Assembly (NCBI GenBank): GCA_015852425.1
Contig: JAAAIG010000249.1
Location: forward strand, 8,988 to 44,704
Source of the DNA: Gryganskiella cystojenkinii
Taxonomy: Eukaryota > Mortierellomycota > Mortierellomycetes > Mortierellales > Mortierellaceae
Length of the DNA: 35,717 bases
Reading direction: 5' to 3'
The translations under genes and the position numbers were made by a program. Below the pieces are notes generated by a model. The model did no database searches. It was given only the letters and a program-made list of their open reading frames with translations, and was not told the DNA's origin. Of the stretch, positions 10,445 through 20,531 are shown one piece after another; the first letter of the stretch is position 1; each line of letters begins with the position of its first letter.

Positions 10445-12156
10445 ATGACTCCTAATATCCTCAACGGCAACAATATCAGCATGGACAACAGTTATCTCTT
10501 TGAAAACTTTATCCCTACCACCGACGACAACATGGATAACACAATTTCCACTCTAAAATATGCCCCTGCTCCCGTCACCCCAACTTGCTCTTCCTCTTTC
10601 TCGTTCATGACGGCTGAAAAATTCGAGTCCTTGATCAAAGAGTACATTGCAGGTCTCCATGTCCGTAAAAGAGACAAGGCTCTTATCACGCAACAACTTG
10701 CCAACGACTGTCTTTTGGTCCTCACCAATCCCGAAAACACAAATATCTTCAACCCGAAATTCCGGTGGTGGGTCCGTAAACATTTCGTGTTCACAGTCGT
10801 CGGACACCACGACGGTGCCACAAACGAAGGGTCTTCTTCGTCAAGGATCCTGTTGGACAAAAAGAGTAACAAACCCGTCTGTGTAAAGGAGCAAATGTAC
10901 GAGCGAGTCTGTTATTACCATCATATCATCGGACACGGAGGACGCGACAAGACTTTTGCAGCTGTAAGTTTGTCTTGAACGTGGCACAATTGGCTCTTCA
11001 TCCATGTCTTGTGCGCATTTTTTTAGTTTTGTTTTGATGATCTAATTGCTGACGATATTGTCTTTTCTACATTCATTTTTCGTCTTTCGCACCACCCCCT
11101 TGTAACTCCTGGATCCCTCCAATATTTTATCTCCTGGTTCTCGCGTGTTCATTTCTCTTTCTATCTCTCTCCCCTCTCGTCTATCCATTCCTCCTTTTCA
11201 ATGTTCTATCCCACTGATCTGACAAACACGGATCGCTGCCTGTCTCTCTCCCTCTCCTCTTTCTCTCTCTCCTCAATCAATTGTAATCCTTCTGGCTATG
11301 CGACAACAATCACAGATCACGAAATCCTACTCCAAGGTCCCCGCAGAACTCATTTCACTCTTTACAAAGAACTGTCAAATCTGTCACGGTGTTCGCAAAT
11401 ACAGTAAGAACAAACGTCCCGTTCTTCAAGAGAACGAAGACATGATGACTGCTGTCCTCCCTCCCCAGCCACCGCAACCACAACAAGCACAACAGCATCA
11501 ACAAGTACATCCATTAGGACTTACTATCGACACGACCATCACAGCCTACGACGCGTCCTCCTCACTCTTTGATTCTTCAGACTCGCCCTCCCCAACTCCC
11601 TCTTCAGGACCGATCACACCATTGTTTCCAATTGAGTTCAACCCTTATGCATCTTCTACCTCGGGGTTTTACGACGCAAGCTCTTATGCGCAACAACAAC
11701 CACAACACCATCACCACCAACAACAAAACTACTCTGCCCAACTTCAGGAGATGAGCCTGGACTTCATGAACAACAACAATACCTGTACAGGTTTCTCACA
11801 TCTCGAACCGATCGCCTCTGTAGGCGTGCACTCGTACGACTCAAGTTGTGACAGCAATAACAACAACAACAACAACAACAACGCCACTGCGACCTTGAAC
11901 GAACTCGCCATGTACGCGTCAGAACAGTACGCCCAACAGCAATACCATCACCATCAGCAACAGCATCAGCAGNNNNNNNNNNTACAAGCAAGAGGAACAT
12001 CAGCCCGAGCAAACCGGATTAGACTTTAGTCCGTATCAACTACAACAACAACAACAACAACAGCAGCAGCAACATCCATATGATGGTCAATATTACAGCC
12101 AACAAGACCAAAGCTACTATCCTCCGCAGCACTACGACAACCAGTACCAATACTAG
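10445..12156 (+). CDS. integrase-type HHCC zinc-finger protein with polyglutamine tail (spans an assembly gap)
   Basis: Two exons: 10445-10963 and 11316-12156, with a 352-bp GT-AG phase-0 intron. The frame start at 10403 is a TTG, so I use the ATG at 10445. The splice rebuilds an integrase zinc-binding (H2C2) domain: His160 and His164 in HHIIGHGGRDKTFAA, then Cys193-x2-Cys196 in FTKNCQIC. In retroviral and gypsy integrases this module precedes the DDE core, but no DDE core follows here. Instead there is a long Gln/Asn/His/Tyr-rich region with polyQ and polyN runs, ending YDNQYQY and TAG at 12154-12156. Similar stand-alone modules are known in host genes derived from transposons (for example animal KRBA2/GIN1-type proteins); a DNA-binding or transcriptional role is inference. 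The ten Ns at 11973-11982 shift the naive frame, but both sides are open in compatible frames if the true gap is a multiple of three. An AATAAA follows at 12176. Confidence 0.7.
10964..11315 (+). other. intron of the integrase-zinc-finger gene
   Basis: GTAAGT donor directly after the GCT codon; the CACAG acceptor precedes ATCACG. A long CT-rich tract precedes the acceptor. At 352 bp it is about three times longer than most introns in the window. Confidence 0.75.
11840..12073 (+). repeat. AAC/CAG/CAA triplet repeats flanking an assembly gap
   Basis: (AAC)n at about 11858-11882 encodes polyasparagine. CAG/CAA/CAT tracts at 11935-11972 and 12040-12073 encode Gln/His runs. The 10-N gap (11973-11982) sits in the first Gln tract, so the real sequence there is probably a collapsed triplet repeat of unknown length. 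Confidence 0.85.
11973..11982. other. assembly gap (10 N)
   Basis: Ten undetermined bases inside a coding polyglutamine tract. Ten is not a multiple of three, yet the frames on both sides (ending at 11972, resuming at 11983) are open and compositionally continuous. The length is therefore probably a placeholder. Confidence 0.95.
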
Positions 12157-12683
12157 TGTGAACGCCGAAGTCGTCAATAAATGCGTGATGCCTCCTCTAC
12201 AAACTATCTGTTGTTCATACACCGTTACTTTCTAGTTGCACCAACAACAAAAAAATAAGCCACGGAACGATAACATACAGATAATTAGACTTTTTGGCAC
12301 GGACATCTCAGTCTCACAGAGCGCGATTGTCCATCCACAAAACACATTCTACAAATATATTAACTGTGCATTTTATTCAAAGAGAAGATATTGTACAAGT
12401 CCTTTTGCGCCTATCTGTAAAAGGGAGCTGCGCACGCGAAAAGGTTGAAAAGAAAGAGGAGACGGATAGAGAAAAGAGTAGAGAGTGGGAGAATATCTCG
12501 AATAAGAAGAAATAAGTCGTTGCACATTCACTGTCGTCGGAGTGGAAAAAAAAGGCTGTTGCCTGGGGAAAGAGGAGCGACATGGCCCGTGTGTCTCCTC
12601 CTCCAAAGATAAGTGTTATTACAAGAGTTATGATCTTGATGATCCAGATCGGTTCTTCGATCGGCTTTTCCTTGGAGGAAGGT
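12157..12683. other. convergent 3' region
   Basis: 3' flank of the + strand integrase-zinc-finger gene and of the - strand candidate at 12684-13234. Apart from the AATAAA at 12176 I see nothing convincing. The open frames on both strands here are short and mutually overlapping. Confidence 0.4.
12176..12181 (+). terminator. putative poly(A) signal
   Basis: AATAAA 20 bp after the stop of the integrase-zinc-finger gene. Confidence 0.5.
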
Positions 12684-13234
12684 TTACATCTTGGCCTTGT
12701 CCTGATTCGGGGAATAACCATGAAAGATGGGCGAAATCCTGGCCGGATCATCTATCGGTGGTAGCGAACGGGGATCCGGACCGCCTATTGTTGCAGTCAG
12801 TGATAGTGGTGGCGGTGGCGGTGGATGAGGTCGTGATCCGTGATGGACATTTCTCCGTTGCTGAAAAAAGAGTCCCGAGAAGGCCGGGTGAAGTTTCGAG
12901 GCATCTAAAACAAGTTTCGGAGAAAAAGGACAAAAAATGGGTCCAGTTAGATTTTTCCATGCTTCTTTAGTAGAATCTCACGCTTTCTGGTACCTCTTGG
13001 GGCGGAACCCATCCCCACTCCAAAATATGAAAAAAGGTCCTTACCGAGGTGAGGGTGACGACCCATGGGCGAGGGGGACATGGTCGGTGGTGGTTGAGGG
13101 TAATGTAACGAGGAAGAGGCCATCGAGTTGGTGGGTGGACCCCGTCTTGCCGGGCAGCTCAGAGGACATGTCGCTGTGAAATGCTCATGATAGCTGCGAC
13201 CGTAGCTTGCACCACTCTGGAGATGTGGCAGCAT
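12684..13234 (-). CDS. hypothetical proline/histidine-rich small protein, two exons
   Basis: Proposed exons 13234-13045 and 12904-12684 with a 140-bp GT-AG intron (donor GTAAGG, acceptor TTTTAG), phase 1, giving 136 aa ending at TAA 12684-12686. The joined product is compositionally uniform across the junction: MSPSPMGRHPHL before it, HGSRPHPPPPPPL and FHGYSPNQDKAKM after it. That uniformity is the main argument for this splice. It has no signal peptide, membrane segment or known domain and is probably disordered. The start could be one of several downstream Met codons, and a further exon cannot be excluded. It is convergent with the integrase-zinc-finger gene. Confidence 0.35.
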
Positions 13235-13714
13235 TTCGGGGCGATTGCTGTCTGTGTGTTGTCTTGTTTGCTCTCAAAAGGTATAGAAGCGCTGAATGTG
13301 TGTCTCTTTCGGTCGGTTGAATTAGAGAGAAATGCAGTTGAAGAGGGTTGGTTAAGGAGGACTATAGTTCGGAGGAGTGTCTTGGCGGGAGATGTCGAAA
13401 TTGGGTATATTGAGAGAGGGGAGGGGAAGAAGAGAAAGAAGAGAAGAAGAAAAAAAAAAGACAATCTTATGGCATGTGAACTCATTCTTTCTCCAAAAAG
13501 GGAAAGATGGAGAACAAGCTCAGAAAAAGAGACTGTCACATTCGCACGTGACAACAGGGCAATTTAGTGGCGCAAAACTACTGGAAAACTGAGAATGTCT
13601 AAAAAAAATAATGCATTGTTTTTTATGGGGATATGTGTTTGCAAAGAGTAAAGAAAAAAAAGCGAGAACAAACAAAAAAACAGGGGTCTATGAGAAAATA
13701 ATTAGTTTGTCCGT
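13235..13714. other. intergenic region
   Basis: This lies between the candidate gene at 12684-13234 and the 3' end of MRPL1. It would hold the promoter of the former and the 3' UTR of the latter. A purine-rich tract (about 13417-13470) and A-runs are present. The long open frames here are low-complexity. Confidence 0.35.
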
Positions 13715-15043
13715 CTAAGGGTTGCTGATTAAGGGAATTCCAGGTCCTTGCGTCGATGAGATGTAGACGTTCTTGATCCACTCTAAGAAGCACAAAAAGA
13801 ATTATTGTTAGATTGTTGTCAATGTACAATACTCTGTAGAACGACTTTGATTAGGCGATCCTCATTGTCTCCTAGCTCCTTACCCTTCTTGACGAAACGC
13901 TCAGAAGCCATAACCTTCATCTGATCCATGATAATCTGGTAGTTGGCCTCAATATCCTTTTGATCCCAGTTGACCTTTCCAATAACTATGAGTGAGAGAG
14001 ACATGAAAAAAGTAAGTATCGGCCTCTGTTTGCTCGGTCATGGATCCTCGGGGAAATCCAACAAAATCTTTGGTGGAGTATATACGTACTGGTATGGACA
14101 ACGCCTGTCTTATCGCCACGGACATCAAAGGCCGCCGTCTGGGCCTTGATGACGCCCGAGATATCTTCCGTGACAGTTCCCTTCTTGGTCGTGGGCATCA
14201 ATCCCTTGGGTCCCAAGATACGAGCCAACTTGGTTACGCTAGGGTACATTCCGGGGGTCGAAATACACTTGTCAAACTTGTGTTTGCCCTCCTCAACCTC
14301 CTTGACCAACTCGGGACCACCAACAATCTGGGCTCCAGCAGCACGAGCCTGTTCCGCAAGAGCACCCTCAGCAAAGACCAAGATGACGGAATCCTGCTTG
14401 ATGGCTCTTTGCAAAAGCACAGAGGTACGGATCGGTTGCGAATGCTTCTCGGCCTTGGTGTTGGTCTGGATGTGGACTTCAATCAAATGGTTGGGTTTGC
14501 TGACTTCCTTGGCCTAGAGAAGGTTGGTCGGTAAAAAAAAAAAGAGAGAAAGGATCGAGTCAGAATATGGTGCCTGAGCTTTCTTTTCTGCATTCGAGGA
14601 CAAGGTCGGTCGTCTTTTAGAATCCAATGCCCAGAACAGTTGACTGGTTCTCACGCCGGTTCTCATGCTCGCTGCCTCAGTTTCCTGACAGCGATTAACA
14701 ATGTGCAAGTCTTTCCGTGATACTCCAATTGAACCTCGTCTACTGATCAGATCGCCCTCATGCCGGTTCCGACTCGGATTTGTGTGAGGTGGGCTTTGTT
14801 TTTGTCGGTTGTGCATTTTCCGTTTCCCGAGGTGTGTTGTTTGTTGTCCTGATTCGGTGCTTGTACCTTGAGGACGTTGAGAGCGTCGGTAAAGGTCATG
14901 GCGCCAGGGAGGGAAGCGGCTCCCTTCTTGGCAGTCGCATATTGTCTGGAGAAGTTTTGAGCAATGTAAGCAGCGCTACCAGCGACGACGGTCGTGGTAA
15001 CAGCTTTCCGGGGGATCGCCCTTGAGAGAATAAGGCTTGACAT
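13715..15043 (-). CDS. MRPL1: mitochondrial large-subunit ribosomal protein L1, four exons
   Basis: Exons 15043-14867, 14513-14090, 13985-13833 and 13782-13715, all with GT-AG introns, join to 273 aa. The first ~40 residues (ILSRAIPRKAV, NFSRQYATAKKG) are a basic, acid-free mitochondrial targeting sequence. The rest is a ribosomal L1 fold: a VILVFAEG strand, then the hallmark LGPKGLMPTTKKGTVT loop, FDVRGDKTGVVHTIIGK, and the C-terminal YISSTQGPGIP signature encoded by the tiny last exon (66 coding bases plus 2). L1 binds 23S-type rRNA and forms the mobile stalk near the ribosomal E site. The ATG at 15043 is preferred over upstream in-frame codons because it places the presequence at the N-terminus. 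Intron 1 is 353 bp, intron 3 only 50 bp. Product identity is firm. Confidence 0.9.
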
Positions 15044-15299
15044 GAGTATATATATAAAGGGATATAATGTGTGGACAAAGAGAGGAGAAGGACAGACGGC
15101 CGAAATGTCAAAATGTAATGAATTGTTGAATGCTTTCAATTGGGATCGGAAGCTCATTCAATTTTTTAGGTCTCTCGACAGGTAAAACTCCAGGGCACTC
15201 TATGAACCTGGGCACCAGAGCGGATTTCAGTCCATAAACAAAAAAATGGTTGGTGGCTTGGGAATGTTAAATCTAGGCAAAATCACGTGATTTATTCGT

Positions 15300-18119
15300 T
15301 CAAAGCATTTCTGCGTGTCGATCCATAAGTCGTTCCAACTCCTCCAAATGATACAGCTTTGAAGTGAGATCTTTTCTCTATTACAGCGCAAGGGAAAGAA
15401 GAGTGTGTTAGAGATCACATATATGAACACAATCTTATTCATGTACTGAAAGTCGAGAAAGAGTGAGAGTGAGATAGTCTTACCATTGAGAACAAGACAC
15501 GGTTCAAAATCTCGTCACTGTATTCTTCATAGTCATCATGACTCGATCCAATATTGATCTTGGCCAGGACCGTGTTCATGAGTGCCTTGACAGTCTATTC
15601 GCCAGAAAAAAGAAAAAAAAAAGGCCGGTTAAGAAGAGTTGACATGCAGTCAAGATAGTTTGATTTAAAATCGACCTGGCGACACCTACCTCCTTGTTCC
15701 GATGCTCGGTAGTTGTTCCTGTCTTGGGCACAGCGGCAGTCGGTGCTGCAGAGACCTCAGCCGGAAGAGGCGTAACTTTGGGAGTCGTGAGAACTGTCGC
15801 CATAGCAGAAGTAGGTGGCTGAACAGTCACGACAGGCACAGGAGCTGTCACGACAGGCTCAGGAATATGCTGAGACGTTGCCAGTGATGATGACGCTGTC
15901 GAGGATGACGGAATAGACGACAATGACGATAGTGACTCTGTCGCTGTCGCCACGGAGTCCTTTCTCTTCTTGGATCTACTGCTGGCTTCGTCCAAGAATG
16001 GTGATGACGGTTCTAAATTAGCAGTCATCGAAGAGATCATTGTCGAAGCCGCCCTCTTTTTGCTGTTCCCTACGGGGCCGAGATCCATTGTCACTGGTGA
16101 CGATTTCGCCAAGGGCGTGATAGTGGTAGTTGATTTTGTTGATTTCTTTCTTGGAGTTGCTGGTTGACCACCTGCTTCATTCGATGGCTCTTCAAACGTT
16201 ATTCGTTGCTCGTCTCGGGCAATAGACGCTCTCAGGTTGAAGATCAACTGCTCCATATCCTCCATGTCCTCATCTTCGGACTCGCCTTCGGACCCGTACA
16301 TTAAAGTGTGAATAATTGGGTCCTCAATCTTTGCCGTCTCATCTCGGCTCTCGTCCTCTTCCTTTTTGACCGTAGTGATATCGGGTGTCGGCGATGTTGA
16401 CGACGAGGATTGGGGTAGAAGTCCCAATCCTTGATCCAGATCTGTCGGTTTCTCCTTCGTAACATGCTCCGCGAGGTCGTTGATATCAATGATGGGTTTC
16501 TTCTCTGGATGAGTACTGTTTCTTCCTGATCCGGGGTTATTCTCTGTTTTTGTATGAACCAGCGACTGGGATCCATGGAGAATTGTTTTCGTGAATGCGC
16601 TGTAATCCAAGAGTGGGTGAGCATGAAAAGATACACTCGGAAGTCCCGCCTCGTTCATTGTGACGGACGCTGAGATCAAGAAGATAAGCGTCTTTTCGTA
16701 TATCATCCTCTTTCTCGTGTTTTCGGTGACTGCTGGAAAAGCATAATGCGAATGAAAATAGGTAAGCAAACACAGGAAGTATCAAAAGCCTGCGATAAAT
16801 ACAACTGTGACCTTGAAAACTACCTGTATCTATCGATGTTGTCTCCTTGTCATCGTTGCTGTTGCCGTTGCCGTTGCGGAGGGTGGCACTTTGTGAGAGA
16901 ATAGCCTCCATGAGCGTCAATTTCTTTTTGGATTTCTTTGTTTTCTCCGCCACGGCCCGTACAAGGATCCCAACATCTGCCAAAGCGCTTCCGTCACCGC
17001 TGGACATGGATCGAGCTAACGCATCAAGCTTTAAAAAAAAGAAGTCCTCGGCTTTAGTATATCGATCCAGTAACTGCCACCCACGCGACAATCTCAAATA
17101 GCAAAAGGGCGTCATACCACAGTCTCCTCATCCAGCAATCGCCTGAAATAGGTCCGCGACTGTTTGGTAATAGGACAACTATTACAAAAAAAAAAAAAAA
17201 AAACATTATCATCATCATTAGCGGGTAAACTATGCGGAGCAAACATTTCCTAAAAGGGAGTTTCCCGTTTTACTGCTTACACTCGACAAGGCTCGATATC
17301 TGGGCGAAGTAAAAACGGAGGAAAGGTTGACATTTGAATCTTGGACACGACGTGCATACTCGTGCCTTCGGCGATGAATTGATTTCGCTTGCTGGATGTG
17401 CTCCCCAGCAACGAGTTTTCAGATGAAAGTGCGTCCGATTGGGCTGTTGCTGTTGAATTGGCGCCGCTAATCTTGTTGTCGCTGACTTTTTGAGGCAACG
17501 CAAAGACTACGCCCGGGATCCGGGTCATGATTGGTTTGACGGCATCTTCCTCATCCTCCTTGCTATCGCCTGCTCGTCGATTCGTTAATTTGGCCTTGAT
17601 CTTCTTTTTCAGTGCTGAGGAAGGAGCAGCGGGTGTGTTCTCGATCAAGGGGAAAGTATAAGTCAAGAACTTTCCTTTCCAGATCAGATCGCAGTTCTCA
17701 GTTCCGACCGCGGGTACCTTGGATCGTTTAGGTCGTGGAATGGGCTGTGAAGTCTGTAGTGGCTGTTGCAGGTGCGGTTGTTGAAGCCAAGACTGTTGTG
17801 GTAGTTGCTGCTGCTGCTGTCCCTTCTTGCGATCTCCTGTCGTCAATTTGCTTGATCGAGAACTGACGTCAAGAGAGGAAGATGACTGAGACTGCGATTG
17901 ATATTGGGAAGGCACTGAATCAGCGGCAGTGGGTCGTTCGACTAGTTCTGTTGTCCTTTTCGGCCTTGCAGGACTCTTTCGAGGTGGTCGTATAGGACTG
18001 TGGGGGATGATCCTCTTGGCGATCGGTTTCTTTTTCCGAAAGGAAAAGACGTTGTCGTCGACCCTTTCCAATTGATGGGCCACGGGTGGGGTCAGGAATG
18101 GATTGCTCTCTTCATCCAT
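15300..18119 (-). CDS. unrecognised 778-aa protein, disordered with C-terminal coiled coil, six exons
   Basis: Exons 18119-17281, 17178-17118, 17028-16824, 16732-15690, 15594-15484 and 15377-15300. All splice sites are GT-AG and every phase matches. Exon 2 is a 61-bp exon whose join gives PDIEPCRVCPITKQSRTYFR, a Cys-x2-Cys-like turn. Exon 1 is a basic disordered region (FSFRKKKPIAKRIIPHSPIR, polyQ near residue 100) with one ordered island around GTENCDLIWKGKFLTYTF. Exons 3-4 contain helices (LARSMSSGDGSALADVGILV; MIYEKTLIFLISASVTMNEA), an acidic stretch and basic Ser/Thr-rich segments. The last two short exons encode a charged coiled coil (EEYSDEILNRVLFSM; LYHLEELERLMDRHAEML). The basic/disordered layout suggests a nuclear or chromatin-associated protein, but I cannot name a family. 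It is tightly packed between MRPL1 and DCAF7 on the same strand. Confidence 0.7.
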
Positions 18120-18446
18120 GATGTTGGTTCCTAATGTTGCCCTTGATTCCGAACAAAGTGTCCGAGCTGGATGATGTCAAAGTAGTTTGAGTTTTCTTGA
18201 AACTGGCTCGAAAAGGCTCGGGTTCCAGTGATCCAGCTATGGATTAGTACGGGAGAAAGTGAATGGAAAGGGGGAGAAAGTGGATGGAAAGTGGGAGAAG
18301 AGAAACATGCATCACTGAAACGCGTTTATTCTTTGGTGGCAAAAATAAAATAAAAAACAGGGCACAGAAGGAATTTTTTCGATTGCAGTCACGTCCACCG
18401 ATCTTTCTTAAGGTCATTTTCATTTTATTTTTCAGTCTAAGTAGCC
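18120..18446. other. intergenic region
   Basis: Promoter of the 778-aa gene and 3' UTR of DCAF7. The sequence AAATAAAA on the - strand near 18423-18430 could be the DCAF7 poly(A) signal. A short tandem repeat lies at 18251-18300. Confidence 0.4.
18251..18300 (+). repeat. 21-bp tandem repeat, about 2.4 units
   Basis: The unit GGGAGAAAGTGAATGGAAAG is repeated with one substitution and then partly again. It is purine-rich, with no coding meaning seen. Confidence 0.75.
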
Positions 18447-20264
18447 TCACAGCCTCAAGGCTTGGACCGTTCGACCAAAGCCAACGGCGATCCAGTCCGG
18501 ACTAGCGCTCGACCACGACAACTGGTTCACTTCTCCTCCGACATTCGCAGCCCTGAAGGGTTCATTCAAGATATTGGTCGTTGGTGCTGGGGGGTGACCA
18601 CTACTACTACTGCTGCCGCTTCTTTCAGCGCCACCTCCGCTGGAGGATTTGCTATGGTGATGGCGATGTGAATGTTCCGAGTCTTCTCTGTCATGGCGCA
18701 TCTGGTTCACCTCCCAGATAAAAACTTGATGGTCGTCACCTGATAGAGTCAAAACCACGATTAATAATGTTAAACAGTAAAGTCCCGATTTGCATGCTCT
18801 TTGACAATTCTGAACAAAACAAAACAAAAAGCCTTAAAACGATACGTACTGCCCGTTGCAATCTCTGAGCTTCCAATCGGTGACCAGGCCATACAGTTCA
18901 CAGCTCCTTTATGGCCCTGAAGCTCAGTGACCGGAATACCCGGTACGCGAATATCCAGGATCTGGACCGTTGAGGAATCAACCCTGAAAGTCGACAAGTA
19001 ATTCGCATCCAGTTTGTTGAACGATAATCGCAATAGCGGTACCGCAGGAGTTGCACCTGCTTGTGGACTGGTATTCGAGAGCACTGGGGTTGTCTCGTAG
19101 ATGATGGTCGAATGTTCCAACGCCCTGAGATCAAACATACGAACACTGCCGTCTGCACCTACACTGGCAAAGATATCGGCGTTGTTGCCTGCAAACGTGA
19201 CATCGTAGACTTCCTTGTCATGCGCAATCAATTGTGTTTTTGCCTGTTGCGTTTCCACGTTCCAGACCGTGCATGTCGTGTCGATCGAACTAGTGACGAC
19301 CAAGGCTGGGTTGAACGTGTTCCAGTCGAACGAGGTCAAGGGTGCGCAAAAGTTGGCTTTGGTCTATTTAATAGAGTAAAAGAGATGATCAGTTAGTCTT
19401 GATAATAAACAAATCACGTTTCCCATTTGCGCATGATTACTCGTCAGGAAAAGGGATATAACTGCTTATTACGTTGGCAAGGACCGCTCTCTGTGAGAGT
19501 TGTTGTTGGATTGCAGACGGTCTCCGTCCTATCGTGTTGCTCGCGCCCAGGTTGCTCTGTTCTGGGTCGTCCTTAAGTTCCCACAGTCGCAGATAATCGC
19601 CTGTTGTCGCAAGCAAGTCTGTCGAATGATGTCCGCTCTATTATTATCAATAAAGAGAGCTTTTTGTTAGTTAGTCTTGGATTTCTAGCGTTGTGTCGCG
19701 AAGCAGAGAAAAAAAAAGACCTGGAAAGATTAACGCGTTTACTCTGTAGGGTTCCCATTTGATCTTTGTCACGGGGTATTGTTGATAGTTTGTCTCTGCG
19801 ATAGGGATCCAATCTGACATGGAATTGGGGTTGTAGTCCTTGTCCTCGACACCTGCAAACTCGGGCAGGGTGATGATTTGAATCTATTATGAAAAAGTAA
19901 ATCACAAGTCGAAGAGGTGAGCATGGTAGGAGATGTTAAAAGTCAAGGTCGCGTTTGTTGCATTGTTGTGTTTGGCTTCATCATGTGTCAGGAGTAAAGA
20001 ATAGGAAGAAGAGTAAATGAGGAATCGTACCTTGTTGCTCCCATCCTCAATAAAACTGCCCACGGCCAATCGCAATGCCTCGCGTTCCGTGGGTTGATTT
20101 GACCAGTCGAGACCATAGACAGGCCAGGGCGCAGAGTAGTTGAGAATCTCTTTTCTGGGTGGTCGAGCAGGAGGGGTGTGAGGTGCACCGGAGGAAGAAG
20201 AGGACTGGGGTGTGTAGCCTTGACCAAAGCTTGTGGGAGGTGCAATATGTTGTGGTGATGACAT
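18447..20264 (-). CDS. DCAF7: WD40-repeat protein DCAF7 / WDR68 (AN11/TTG1 family), five exons
   Basis: Exons 20264-20031, 19883-19743, 19637-19473, 19363-18850 and 18739-18447 join to 448 aa through four GT-AG introns of 105-147 bp. Matches to the DCAF7 family run throughout: KEILNYSAPWPVYGLDWS, LLATTGDYLRLWEL, APLTSFDWN, SSIDTTCTVW, KTQLIAHDKEVYDVTF, FASVGADGSVRMFDLR, LEHSTIIYE, and DDHQVFIWEV. The family folds as a WD40 propeller that scaffolds DYRK/HIPK kinases and serves as a CUL4-DDB1 receptor; in plants it works with MYB/bHLH factors. Animal DCAF7 has about 342 residues. The extra length here is a 38-residue Pro/Ser-rich N-terminus and a His/Ser/Gly-rich insert at about 367-417 in the last blade. 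It is divergent from MPDU1. Confidence 0.93.
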
Positions 20265-20531
20265 GAGGAGGATAGTGGTTTAAGGAAGAGCGGGAAAGAG
20301 ATGTGCCTGCTATGCTTCAGAAAAGAGACCCTCGAAACGTCCCTGCTCCCCATGTGACTGCTTCTTTAAAATGACCGTCAAACCTCCATCTCGTGAATGG
20401 GCGTCATCGTGGCGAACACAAATTGGATTTCACCCCATCAGCGCGTGAAAAAGAAGTTTGCTTCCTTCTTTTTCTCTTTCTCCTCTCTCCTCTCGCCCTC
20501 ATCACCAATTCCCAATCATATATCCTTCCAA
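20265..20531. promoter_or_regulatory. shared divergent promoter of DCAF7 and MPDU1
   Basis: Only 267 bp separate the two opposite start codons, so both promoters must lie here or overlap the transcripts. No clear TATA box is visible. The MPDU1 side has a CT-rich leader typical of fungal 5' UTRs. Confidence 0.5.

Noticed and set aside
11201..11407. ORF spanning the intron of the integrase-zinc-finger gene
   Set aside because: It crosses a strong splice acceptor and reads the CT tract as polyserine/leucine; the spliced HHCC domain explains the region.
11983..12029. Apparent C-terminus of the integrase-zinc-finger gene ending near 12029
   Set aside because: It is an artefact of counting ten Ns literally; the neighbouring frame continues the Gln/Tyr-rich protein to 12156.
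13159..13554. 131-codon - strand and 128-codon + strand ORFs
   Set aside because: They overlap each other on purine/pyrimidine-rich DNA and have low-complexity products.
20397..20531. Upstream ATG of MPDU1
   Set aside because: It would add 45 residues unlike the family and overlap the CT-rich leader; ATG 20532 fits the expected N-terminus.
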